Below, piece after piece: positions 25,777 through 33,124 of a DNA stretch of 42,205 nucleotides (position 1 is its first letter; every line of letters starts with the position of its first letter). A program made the translations under genes and the position numbers. The notes under the pieces are model-generated. The model saw only the letters and a program-made list of their open reading frames with translations, did no database searches and was not told the origin of the DNA. Source of the stretch: Prevotella sp. (GTDB taxonomy: Bacteria; Bacteroidota; Bacteroidia; Bacteroidales; Bacteroidaceae); contig JAJWLX010000025.1 in the NCBI GenBank assembly GCA_021636625.1, forward strand, positions 1-42,205, written 5' to 3'.

Positions 25777-27684
25777 TTACTTAACCTCCTCGAAATCTGC
25801 GTCCTGTACATCCTGAGCGCCATCGTTAGCACCCTGCTGTGCCTGCTGGCCGCCCTGTGCACCCTGAGGACCTGCCTGCTGACCGCCTTGGTACATCTGC
25901 TGAGAAGCTGCCTGCATTACGGTGTTCAAGTTGTTGATAGCTGAATCGATGGCTGCAACATCACCTGCCTTGTGAGCATCCTTCAACTGCTGCAATGCCT
26001 GCTCGATGCCTGGCTTCTTGTCTGCAGGAATCTTATCACCGTTATCCTTCAGGAAGTTCTCGGTGGTGAAGATCATGCTGTCAGCCTGGTTCATCTTGTC
26101 AATCTTCTCGCGCTCAGCCTTATCAGCAGCAGCGTTCTGCTCTGCCTCAGCCTTCATGCGGTTAATCTCGTCCTCGCTCAAGCCAGATGAAGCCTCGATG
26201 CGGATGCTCTGCTCCTTACCGGTAGCCTTATCCTTAGCTGATACGTTCAAGATACCGTTGGCATCGATATCGAAGGTAACCTCAATCTGAGGAACACCAC
26301 GACGAGCTGGAGCGATACCTGTAAGGTTGAACTGACCGATGCTCTTGTTCTGAGCTGCCATTGGGCGCTCACCCTGCAATACGTGGATGGTAACCTCTGT
26401 CTGGTTATCAGCTGCTGTAGAGAATACCTCGCTCTTCTTGCAAGGGATAGTTGTATTGGCATCGATGAGCTTAGTCATCACACCACCCATAGTCTCGATA
26501 CCGAGAGTCAATGGAGTAACGTCGAGCAATACGATGTCACCAACACCCTCTTCCTTGTTCAGGATGGCACCCTGAATAGCTGCACCTACTGCAACAACCT
26601 CATCTGGGTTAACACCCTTAGAAGGCTCCTTGCCGAAGTAGTTCTTAACGAGTGTCTGAACGGCTGGAATACGGCTTGAACCACCAACCAGGATAACCTC
26701 GTCGATATCTGATGTAGAGAGCTTAGCGTCACGAACGGCATTCTGGCAAGGTACCAAGCAAGCCTGAATCAGGTTGTGAGCCAACTGCTCGAACTGTGCA
26801 CGGGTCAAAGTCTTAACCAAGTGCTTTGGCATACCGTCAACGGCTGTGATGTATGGCAAGTTGATTTCGGTAGATGTAGAGCTTGACAACTCAATCTTAG
26901 CCTTCTCAGCTGCCTCCTTCAAACGCTGCATAGCCATAGGGTCCTTGCGGAGATCTACGCCTTCTTCAGCCTTGAAGCCATCAGCCAACCAGTTGATGAT
27001 TACCTGGTCGAAGTCATCACCACCCAGGTGAGTATCACCATTGGTAGAAAGTACCTCGAATACGCCGCCACCGAACTCCAGGATAGAGATATCGAATGTA
27101 CCACCACCCAAGTCAAATACGGCAATCTTCATATCCTTGTTAGCCTTGTCAACACCGTAAGCCAAAGCTGCGGCTGTAGGCTCATTTACGATACGCTGAA
27201 CGTTCAAACCTGCAATCTGACCAGCCTCCTTTGTAGCCTGACGCTGTGAGTCAGAGAAGTAAGCAGGAACTGTGATTACAGCATCTGTAACCTCCTGTCC
27301 GAGATAATCCTCTGCAGTCTTCTTCATCTTCTGGAGAACCATTGCAGAAATCTCCTGTGGAGTATACTTGCGACCCTCGATTTCAACACGTGGATAACCA
27401 CCCTCGTTTACTACTGTGTAAGGCATTGCCTCAGCCTCTTTCTGGCTCTGAGCGTATGTCTCACCCATGAAACGCTTGATAGAATATACTGTGTTCTTAG
27501 GGTTTGTGATGGCCTGACGCTTAGCAGGATCACCTACCTTGCGGTCACCATCCTTAACGAAACCTACTACTGATGGAGTAGTACGCTTACCTTCACTGTT
27601 AGCGATTACAACTGGTTCGCTACCTTCGAAAACGGCAACACAACTGTTTGTGGTACCCAAGTCAATTCCAATTACTTTTCCCAT
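25777..27684 (-). CDS. dnaK: Molecular chaperone DnaK (Hsp70)
   Basis: The ATP-dependent Hsp70 chaperone, 635 residues, cytoplasmic. The nucleotide-binding domain starts with GKVIGIDLGTTNSCVAVFEG and has AVFDLGGGTFDISIL and VGGSSRIPAVQ. The interdomain linker is near IVLLDVTPLTLGIE. The substrate-binding domain and helical lid follow, then a Gly/Gln-rich tail ending in the conserved acidic end DADFEEVK. dnaJ and grpE are not adjacent, so the chaperone gene stands alone, downstream of recA on the same strand but separated by a terminator and about 330 bases of leader. Confidence 0.98.
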   Translation of the reverse strand: MGKVIGIDLGTTNSCVAVFEGSEPVVIANSEGKRTTPSVVGFVKDGDRKVGDPAKRQAITNPKNTVYSIKRFMGETYAQSQKEAEAMPYTVVNEGGYPRVEIEGRKYTPQEISAMVLQKMKKTAEDYLGQEVTDAVITVPAYFSDSQRQATKEAGQIAGLNVQRIVNEPTAAALAYGVDKANKDMKIAVFDLGGGTFDISILEFGGGVFEVLSTNGDTHLGGDDFDQVIINWLADGFKAEEGVDLRKDPMAMQRLKEAAEKAKIELSSSTSTEINLPYITAVDGMPKHLVKTLTRAQFEQLAHNLIQACLVPCQNAVRDAKLSTSDIDEVILVGGSSRIPAVQTLVKNYFGKEPSKGVNPDEVVAVGAAIQGAILNKEEGVGDIVLLDVTPLTLGIETMGGVMTKLIDANTTIPCKKSEVFSTAADNQTEVTIHVLQGERPMAAQNKSIGQFNLTGIAPARRGVPQIEVTFDIDANGILNVSAKDKATGKEQSIRIEASSGLSEDEINRMKAEAEQNAAADKAEREKIDKMNQADSMIFTTENFLKDNGDKIPADKKPGIEQALQQLKDAHKAGDVAAIDSAINNLNTVMQAASQQMYQGGQQAGPQGAQGGQQAQQGANDGAQDVQDADFEEVK

Positions 27685-27816
27685 AATTATATCTTTTTTT
27701 ATTTTTATCGTTATTAATATGTTATTTATCTCATGAACTTGCTGGCTATTGGAAGTCTGCCGAAGATATGCATCTGTCGGGAACCTCTCTATTCAGCGTT
27801 CACGCTTTCCGTCATA

Positions 27817-27833
27817 ACAAAGCATGTGCCAAG
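27817..27833 (-). promoter_or_regulatory. Weak sigma-54-like element ahead of dnaK
   Basis: On the minus strand TTGGCACATGCTTTGTT has the GG of a -24 element (TTGGCAC) and a G at the -13 position, but T where the consensus needs C at -12. No TAnnTTTG was found in the dnaK leader (27685-27860). The dnaK promoter may therefore be non-standard; this assignment is weak. Confidence 0.2.
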
Positions 27834-27854
27834 GGATTGTAAAATTTAAAGTGG

Positions 27855-27881
27855 CTGACAAGGTGTCAGATAATGCTGACA
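27855..27881 (-). promoter_or_regulatory. Candidate dnaK operator: three TGTCAG half-sites
   Basis: CTGACA (27855-27860), TGTCAG (27864-27869) and CTGACA (27876-27881) alternate in orientation. They form perfect inverted repeats CTGACA-N3-TGTCAG and TGTCAG-N6-CTGACA, about 170-200 bases upstream of the dnaK start. The arrangement is typical of a dimeric regulator site and suggests stress control. Confidence 0.5.
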
Positions 27882-27944
27882 AAATAAAAGGAATCAGGAT
27901 ATGGGAGGCGATAAAATGTCGCATTCTCCCTATCTTGATTCCTG
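27882..27944 (-). terminator. Terminator of recA
   Basis: GGAATCAGGATA pairs with TATCTTGATTCC (one mismatch), extended by GGGAG/CTCCC and GCGA/TCGC. On the minus strand CCTTTTATTTTG follows. Confidence 0.75.
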
Positions 27945-28016
27945 TAATATGATTGAGAAATCTTTCTTTTCAGATAAAGCTCCTATATATAATAAGGTGT
28001 GAAACCTTATCTGGCT

Positions 28017-29048
28017 TTATTTCTGTTCCTTAGCAGCAAGTGCTTCGCGAACCTTAGCTTCCAGTTCATCGAGAAGTTCAGGGTTATCCTTGAGCAATGC
28101 CTTGCAGGCATCGGCACCCTGTCCGAGTTTAGAACCGCCATAGCTATACCAGCTGCCGCTCTTTTCGATGATATCGTTGGCTACAGCCAGGCCGAATACC
28201 TCGCCGGCACGGCTGATGCCTTCGCCAAACATGATGTCGAACTCTGCCTTGCGGAAAGGAGGAGCCACCTTGTTCTTTACTACCTTTACGCGAACCAGAT
28301 TACCTACTACCTCATCGCCGTCCTTGATGGCTGTTGCCTTGCGGATATCCAAACGCACTGATGCATAGAACTTCAGAGCATTACCACCGGTGGTTGTCTC
28401 TGGGTTACCGAACATTACACCAATCTTCTCGCGCAACTGGTTGATGAAGATGCAGGTAGTGTTGGTCTTGCTGATGGTAGAAGTGAGCTTGCGGAGAGCC
28501 TGACTCATCAATCGAGCCTGAAGACCTACCACATTGTCACCCATATCGCCTTCGATTTCCTTCTTAGGAGTCAAGGCGGCTACAGAGTCAACAACTACGA
28601 TGTCTACAGCAGCAGAACTGATCAGCTGGTCTGCAATCTGCAACGCCTGCTCACCATTATCTGGTTGTGAAATCCACAAGTTATCAACATCAACGCCCAA
28701 TTTAGCCGCATAGAAACGGTCGAAAGCGTGCTCTGCATCAATGAAAGCAGCGATACCGCCAGCCTTCTGAGCCTCTGCGATGGCATGGATAGCCAATGTT
28801 GTTTTACCAGAAGATTCCGGACCGTAAATTTCGATGATACGTCCCTTAGGATAACCGCCTACGCCCAGTGCATTGTCGAGAGCGATACTGCCTGTAGGGA
28901 TAACTTCGATGTTCTCAACGTGCTCATCTCCGAGTTTCATGATAGAGCCCTTACCGAAGTCCTTTTCTATCTTAGCCATGGCTGCCTGAAGAGCTTTCAG
29001 CTTGCCTTCATTGGGATTCAATTTTCCCTCTTGCATTTCTTTTGCCAT
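28017..29048 (-). CDS. recA: Recombinase RecA
   Basis: The DNA strand-exchange and SOS recombinase, 343 residues. The Walker A motif is GPESSGKTT (76-84), Walker B is the hydrophobic VDIVVVDSVAAL, and the RecA core is complete (IFINQLREKIGVMFGNPETT, ALKFYASVRLDIRK). The start ATG lies 19 bases after the stop of the carboxyspermidine dehydrogenase gene and no promoter is seen between them, so recA is probably the last gene of a three-gene operon. I saw no obvious LexA-type operator. Confidence 0.98.
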   Translation of the reverse strand: MAKEMQEGKLNPNEGKLKALQAAMAKIEKDFGKGSIMKLGDEHVENIEVIPTGSIALDNALGVGGYPKGRIIEIYGPESSGKTTLAIHAIAEAQKAGGIAAFIDAEHAFDRFYAAKLGVDVDNLWISQPDNGEQALQIADQLISSAAVDIVVVDSVAALTPKKEIEGDMGDNVVGLQARLMSQALRKLTSTISKTNTTCIFINQLREKIGVMFGNPETTTGGNALKFYASVRLDIRKATAIKDGDEVVGNLVRVKVVKNKVAPPFRKAEFDIMFGEGISRAGEVFGLAVANDIIEKSGSWYSYGGSKLGQGADACKALLKDNPELLDELEAKVREALAAKEQK

Positions 29049-29067
29049 ATCTTATTTAGTTTAAAGT

Positions 29068-30309
29068 TTAGTCAATTTCCAAATCGCCATCAAACACCTC
29101 GTGCCATGGCAATCCCTGCTTGTTCAACTGCTCCATGAATGGATCTGGGTCGAACTCCTCTACGTTCCATACGCCTGGTTTCTTCCAGATGCCCTTGAGG
29201 AACATCATGGCACCAATCATGGCTGGCACACCGGTGGTGTAGCTTACGCCCTGCATACCGGTTTCGTTGTAAGCCTCCTGGTGCTTGCAGTTGTTATAAA
29301 CGTAGTAGGTGCGCTCCTTGCCATCCTTCTTACCGCGGATGCGGCAACCGATAGATGTTTCGCCGTCATAGTTCTCGCCGAGATCCTGTGGGTTAGGCAA
29401 TACGGCCTTGAGGAACTGCAGAGGAACAATCTTCACCTTGGCTGTCTTGCCTGAACCGTCTGCCAATGGAGCCTCGTATTCGATTTCGTCGATGCGGCTC
29501 ATGCCGAGGTTCTGAATGCAGTCGAGGTAAGTGAGATACTGCTGGCCGAAGGTCATCCAGAAACGTGCCTCCTTGATGGTAGGGTAGTTCTTCACCAGAC
29601 TCTCCAACTCCTCGTGGTGCATCAGATAGCTCTCGCGAGGACCGATGTTAGGGTAGGTGAGAGGCTTGTGGATAGACAGAGGGTCGGTTTCAATCCATTC
29701 GCCATCCTTATACCAGAGTCCCTTCTGGGTAATCTCGCGGATATTGATTTCTGGGTTGAAGTTGGTTGCGAAAGCCTTGTGATGGTTACCGGCGTTGCAA
29801 TCCACGATGTCGAGCACCTCAATCTCATCGAAGTGATGCTTGGCTGCATAAGCGGTGAAGATGCCTGATACACCTGGGTCGAAACCGCAGCCGAGGATAG
29901 CGCAGAGACCAGCCTGTTCGAACTTATCCTTGTATGCCCACTGCCATGAGTACTCGAAGTGAGCCTCGTCCTTAGGCTCATAGTTAGCGGTATCCATGTA
30001 GTTGCAACCGCAAGCCAGACAGGCATCCATGATAGTGAGATCCTGGTAAGGCAAAGCTAGGTTGATGACAAGCTCAGGCTTGTAGCTATTGAAGAGAGCC
30101 TTCAACTGCTCAACGTCGTCGGCATCCACCTCAGCTGTCTGAATATCCATCTTGTAGCCCTTGGCATGGATATCCTTAACCAGCTTATCGCATTTTTCCT
30201 TGCGACGGCTAGCAATCATAAACTCGGTGAAAACGTCCTGGTTCTGGACGATCTTGAAGGCAGCCACGGTAGCCACGCCACCTGCGCCAATCATAAGTAC
30301 TCTACTCAT
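29068..30309 (-). CDS. Carboxyspermidine dehydrogenase (saccharopine dehydrogenase family)
   Basis: An NADPH-dependent enzyme that would condense putrescine or diaminopropane with aspartate semialdehyde to give carboxy(nor)spermidine, the route to spermidine in Bacteroidetes and Vibrio. The N-terminal Rossmann motif is VLMIGAGGVATVAAFK. From memory the protein resembles Vibrio carboxynorspermidine dehydrogenase throughout: FDPGVSGIFTAYAAKHHFDE, NAGNHHKAFATNFNPEINI, and near the end GVSYTTGVPAMIGAMMF with FDPDPFMEQL. Length 413 matches. The partner decarboxylase nspC is not in the window. The gene lies between the DUF6621-like gene (29 bases) and recA (19 bases). A general saccharopine dehydrogenase-like enzyme is the alternative. 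Confidence 0.87.
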   Translation of the reverse strand: MSRVLMIGAGGVATVAAFKIVQNQDVFTEFMIASRRKEKCDKLVKDIHAKGYKMDIQTAEVDADDVEQLKALFNSYKPELVINLALPYQDLTIMDACLACGCNYMDTANYEPKDEAHFEYSWQWAYKDKFEQAGLCAILGCGFDPGVSGIFTAYAAKHHFDEIEVLDIVDCNAGNHHKAFATNFNPEINIREITQKGLWYKDGEWIETDPLSIHKPLTYPNIGPRESYLMHHEELESLVKNYPTIKEARFWMTFGQQYLTYLDCIQNLGMSRIDEIEYEAPLADGSGKTAKVKIVPLQFLKAVLPNPQDLGENYDGETSIGCRIRGKKDGKERTYYVYNNCKHQEAYNETGMQGVSYTTGVPAMIGAMMFLKGIWKKPGVWNVEEFDPDPFMEQLNKQGLPWHEVFDGDLEID

Positions 30310-30338
30310 TTTTTATTTTAATGTTAAGTGTTTAATGT

Positions 30339-30947
30339 TTACTTTATCTCATTTGCCGAAATTCCCAGGGCATTCATGAGCGAATAACCGAGAATCTCCT
30401 GTCTGAAGTTGCCGCCTGGCATGGGCTGCATGGCAAAGAGTGTGATGCGCTTGTCATCGTCATCTACCTTACGGAGTATCTCGCGGAGTCGGTCGTAAGC
30501 ATCTCCATCCTCAGAATTTGGGATTACCATCACTCGCTTCACCTCCTTGGCGTTGCATACGGTGCGTGCCACATCTACGAGGAAGTCATCCTTGCCTACC
30601 ATCTTCTCCTCTGTAGGATAAGAAGAGATGATGAATTCTCCGAGCTTATCATCCTTGAAAGCCTGAGCGTTCAGATCCTTCTCATAGTTGGCAGGGCGGA
30701 AATTCTTCATCGCCATCGACTGTTTGTCGTGGATAAGCACAACCTGTGTCTCGTGCTCGCCCTCTCTCAGACCTCCGTCAAGGGCAATGCAGACTGCCCA
30801 TTGTGCCATATCGGCTGGTTGGATGCGACGGTTAATCATTCGTTCGAAGTTGACTATCAGGTCGAAAGCCACTCGGTCGATATAGTCGGCGTCAGCGATG
30901 ATTACATTCTCGCTCCATTTTATATTGTTTGTATCTAATGTATTCAT
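30339..30947 (-). CDS. DUF6621-like conserved protein
   Basis: A soluble acidic protein of about 202 residues, with VIIADADYIDRVAFDLIVNF at the N-terminus and MQPMPGGNFRQEILGYSLMN near the C-terminus. From memory it resembles the Bacteroidales family DUF6621, but I am not certain. No catalytic motif is evident. I chose the ATG at 30947 (MNTLDTNN); an earlier in-frame ATG at 30974 would add MLVCLIFAP, which looks like leader sequence. It is the first gene of the operon leading to the carboxyspermidine dehydrogenase and recA genes. Confidence 0.75.
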   Translation of the reverse strand: MNTLDTNNIKWSENVIIADADYIDRVAFDLIVNFERMINRRIQPADMAQWAVCIALDGGLREGEHETQVVLIHDKQSMAMKNFRPANYEKDLNAQAFKDDKLGEFIISSYPTEEKMVGKDDFLVDVARTVCNAKEVKRVMVIPNSEDGDAYDRLREILRKVDDDDKRITLFAMQPMPGGNFRQEILGYSLMNALGISANEIK

Positions 30948-31017
30948 TGGTGCAAAAATTAAGCAAACGAGCATGATGAAAGCTTGCTTTCAAATTGTCG
31001 AATGCTGATTATTTCTG

Positions 31018-31025
31018 CAAATTTA
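31018..31025 (-). promoter_or_regulatory. Promoter -7 element of the recA operon
   Basis: On the minus strand this reads TAAATTTG, 70 bases upstream of the chosen start. Confidence 0.5.
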
Positions 31026-31061
31026 CGAATAAATTTCGTAATTAAGGCATTTTGAAAATAT

Positions 31062-31118
31062 AAAATAATAAAAAAGATAGAATTTTCATCATTTCTTCAT
31101 CTGATGGAATCCTATCTT
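31062..31118 (-). terminator. Terminator of crcB
   Basis: AAGATAG (31074-31080) pairs with CTATCTT (31112-31118), with an inner stem CATCA/TGATG. On the minus strand TTTTTTATTATTTT follows. Confidence 0.75.
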
Positions 31119-31123
31119 CTGTA

Positions 31124-31229
31124 TTTTATGCGCTAATCCGGGTGCTTCTTCTTTCTATTCTCCGGTCTTCTTTCTCGACAATCCGGGTTCTTCTTCTTTC
31201 TGTTTTCTGAAGTGTTTTATGCGATAATC
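31124..31229. repeat. Duplicated crcB 3' sequences
   Basis: TTTTATGCG(A/C)TAATC, which spans the crcB stop, recurs at 31124-31138 and 31215-31229. Beside it AATCCGGGT(G/T)CTTCTTC begins two copies at 31135-31162 and 31180-31207. These look like partial tandem duplications of the gene end. Confidence 0.6.
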
Positions 31230-31597
31230 TTCGCCAGATAATGTCCGGCGAGTACGGCGACGAGTCCCAGTGCCAGGCTTCCGAAGAGGTAGAGCATCAT
31301 ATAGAGGTAATTTTCCTCCTTCATCAATCCCGCCCCCTCGTTCATGAAGGTAGAGAAGGTGGTGAATCCTCCGCAGAACCCCGTGGTGAGCAGCAGTTTG
31401 GCAGATGGCGACATCCATCCCCCTTCCCGCCAGTTCAATCCCGAGAGAAACCCGATGATGAGGCATCCCGCCACATTCACCGCCATGGTTCCGAACGGAA
31501 AGGCAATCACCGTGCAGGATTGCACCATCTTGGAAATCCAATATCTCATGCCGCCTCCGAAGAAGCTGCCGATGCCTACTATCAATATTTCTTTCAT
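31217..31597 (-). CDS. crcB: Fluoride exporter CrcB/Fluc
   Basis: A 126-residue inner-membrane fluoride channel of four helices that works as an antiparallel dimer. The family's motifs are present: GGGMRY (14-19), the GTMAVNVAGCLIIGF segment, and the pore sequence TTGFCGGFTTFSTF. No fluoride riboswitch signature was found in the upstream 31598-31660 region. The gene is monocistronic, with promoter at 31660-31667 and terminator at 31062-31118. Confidence 0.94.
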   Translation of the reverse strand: MKEILIVGIGSFFGGGMRYWISKMVQSCTVIAFPFGTMAVNVAGCLIIGFLSGLNWREGGWMSPSAKLLLTTGFCGGFTTFSTFMNEGAGLMKEENYLYMMLYLFGSLALGLVAVLAGHYLAKIIA

Positions 31598-31659
31598 CTC
31601 CTTATATAATATAGTAACTTGATGTAATTTAATAACTTGTATGATATAATAATTGGGTG

Positions 31660-31667
31660 CAAAAGTA
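31660..31667 (-). promoter_or_regulatory. Promoter -7 element of crcB
   Basis: On the minus strand this reads TACTTTTG, 63 bases before the ATG. Confidence 0.6.
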
Positions 31668-31754
31668 CGAGTTTTATTTCTACTGGCAAAAATATCTTTG
31701 AAAAAAGATAATCCTCAGCTTAATTTTTCCCTCTATTTTTTCTTTTAAGGGATA

Positions 31755-31820
31755 AAGAAGCAATCAGAAAGCGGGGAAGAAGCAATCAAGTAGCGGGGAA
31801 AAGGCAATAATGAAGAAGGG
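31755..31820 (+). repeat. Three tandem 22-nt repeats
   Basis: Copies at 31755-31776, 31777-31798 and 31799-31820. The first two share AAGAAGCAATCA and AGCGGGG, the third is diverged. The tract runs directly into the truncated VWA gene remnant. Confidence 0.7.
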
Positions 31821-32039
31821 AAGAAGCAGAACTGGACCTTTACCTTCATCGGCACCGATGACCTTGATGTGGAGAACATTGCTCATGGTATGGGCATCGA
31901 CAATCATCTGCAGTTCTCAGAAGATGAGGCTGGTACCAAGGCGATGTTTGCAAGAGAAAACAGAGCCCGAGAGCGCTACAACAAGTGCCGTGCGATGGAT
32001 TGCAAGATGGAAGCTGGGAGTTACTTTGAGGAGAAATAA
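31812..32039 (+). pseudogene. Remnant of a VWA-domain protein gene (3' end only)
   Basis: Read in the frame ending at the TAA at 32037-32039, this encodes NWTFTFIGTDDLDVENIAHG, then GIDNHLQFSEDEAGTKAMFA and RARERYNKCRAMDCKMEAG, ending SYFEEK. From memory this is the C-terminal part of Bacteroidetes von Willebrand factor A-type proteins of the tellurite/stress-resistance type. The 5' two-thirds, including the metal-binding DxSxS motif, are missing: the frame is blocked by a TAG at 31791 and starts in the 22-nt repeats with no good start codon. A plus-strand terminator still follows. It reads as a deletion relic. Confidence 0.65.
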
Positions 32040-32097
32040 AGAATGGACCTCAGTATAAGCAGAGAATTACCTGCAAGCGAGTAAACTAAATAAAATG

Positions 32098-32147
32098 GGA
32101 ATAGCAAAAGCTGCATGATAAATCGTGCTGCTTTTGCTATTTTTTAT
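32098..32147 (+). terminator. Terminator of the VWA remnant
   Basis: AATAGCAAAAGC pairs with GCTTTTGCTATT, with an inner CATG/CGTG arm, and TTTTTT follows on the plus strand. Confidence 0.8.
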
Positions 32148-32203
32148 ATCAATCCTCTTTTCTTGAATTCTTCAATCATTGCCAATATAGCTCTTGTTGC
32201 CAT
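32144..32203 (-). CDS. Possible 19-codon ORF downstream of the kinase
   Basis: Seven bases after the kinase stop an ATG opens MATRAILAMIEEFKKRGLI, a short amphipathic helix-like peptide. It is in a different frame from the kinase and ends in the terminator of the facing gene. It may be real or accidental. Confidence 0.3.
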   Translation of the reverse strand: MATRAILAMIEEFKKRGLI

Positions 32204-32210
32204 ATTTTTA

Positions 32211-33023
32211 TTATTTTATAATTTCAACTTCTGTTGTTAAAGTTCGTGTGCCACCAGCCTTTAGTTCTGGTGTGTTTATTCGGATGTCGTAATCTATGAC
32301 ATAAACCACTCCATCAATGCCACGAAAAACATTCTCGTTGTGCATATCACTTAGGTATATACCTGGTGTGGAGTATGTCCAATTTCTTGGATTCACCAGT
32401 TTAAATCCAATACGTTCCGTATATTCTTCAATATCTTCTTCGGGCATTTGGTTACCTTGAAAGAAAGTTTGGGTAACAATAATCATAAAGTCGCCCATAG
32501 AGTTTCTACCGAATCCCAATACAAACATCTTGGTTTGTTCAAAGTAAGCATTGTGTAACGAAATTCTGTCCAAAGCAAAAATTGGCTGTATGAAATAGTC
32601 AAGGCCGATTACTTTTAGTACAGAATTACCATTATCATATACAATAGCTTCACCACCTTGCGCTAATTTTTCGCCCAAGGTTTGGTTGTAGACGCTAGTG
32701 TCTTCTACCCAGCATCCTGCCTTTTTCGCCCAGCTTTCTATGCGTTTTTCTTGGATCTTTCCAAGTTGCTGTTCTCTTTTGAAACTGTGTTCTGGCGCAG
32801 TGAGTTGATTTGCGCCAACTTCTGCTCCCGCGAGTAAGGATGCAATAACATGTATTGTTCCCCCTTTAACGCAGCCAAGCTGCTCTGACGGTGAAAATCG
32901 TTTATATAAGATCTTTCCAGTACTGAATTGTTCTGCATAATCATCTAATTTTGCTAGACCTTCAGATGTAAATCCTTCATTGATTATGTCGCTGATGGAC
33001 ATCCAAAAATCATGATTCGTCAT
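32211..33023 (-). CDS. Polyvalent-type protein kinase domain protein
   Basis: A 270-residue protein resembling the Ser/Thr/Tyr kinase-like domain found in polyvalent proteins of mobile elements. The nucleotide loop is LGEKLAQGGEAIVYD (116-130), the ATP lysine K137 lies in VLKV, the catalytic loop is SDMHNENV (225-232, D226 and N231), and the metal site is VIDYDI (242-247, D244 and D246). The first 110 residues look like an extra helical domain. I chose the ATG at 33023: the frame is open upstream, but the promoter at 33045-33052 lies inside that extension. Here the kinase is stand-alone rather than part of a giant polyprotein. Substrate unknown. Confidence 0.75.
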   Translation of the reverse strand: MTNHDFWMSISDIINEGFTSEGLAKLDDYAEQFSTGKILYKRFSPSEQLGCVKGGTIHVIASLLAGAEVGANQLTAPEHSFKREQQLGKIQEKRIESWAKKAGCWVEDTSVYNQTLGEKLAQGGEAIVYDNGNSVLKVIGLDYFIQPIFALDRISLHNAYFEQTKMFVLGFGRNSMGDFMIIVTQTFFQGNQMPEEDIEEYTERIGFKLVNPRNWTYSTPGIYLSDMHNENVFRGIDGVVYVIDYDIRINTPELKAGGTRTLTTEVEIIK

Positions 33024-33044
33024 ATTTACTTGTTTTAATTGCCA

Positions 33045-33052
33045 CAAAAATA
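33045..33052 (-). promoter_or_regulatory. Promoter -7 element of the kinase gene
   Basis: On the minus strand this reads TATTTTTG, 21 bases before the chosen ATG. Confidence 0.55.
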
Positions 33053-33124
33053 CAAATTTTCTTTGATAATACCAAATTTTTGGAGAATTATTTGGTATGT
33101 TACATCTCTTTGTACATATGAATC

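Noticed and set aside
27945..28016. AAGGTGTGAAACCTT hairpin near the recA stop taken as the main terminator
   Set aside because: A CAGATAA/TTATCTG stem can form, but no T-run follows on the minus strand; the hairpin at 27882-27944 is better.
31155..31541. Frame overlapping crcB on the same strand
   Set aside because: crcB in the other frame has all Fluc motifs; this frame has none and runs through the duplicated 3' sequence.
31598..31660. Fluoride riboswitch upstream of crcB
   Set aside because: The spacer is AT-rich and lacks the conserved core of that riboswitch.
31810..32058. 82-codon ATG frame over the VWA remnant
   Set aside because: The VWA-like sequence is in a different frame with meaningful motifs; this one has no recognisable content.
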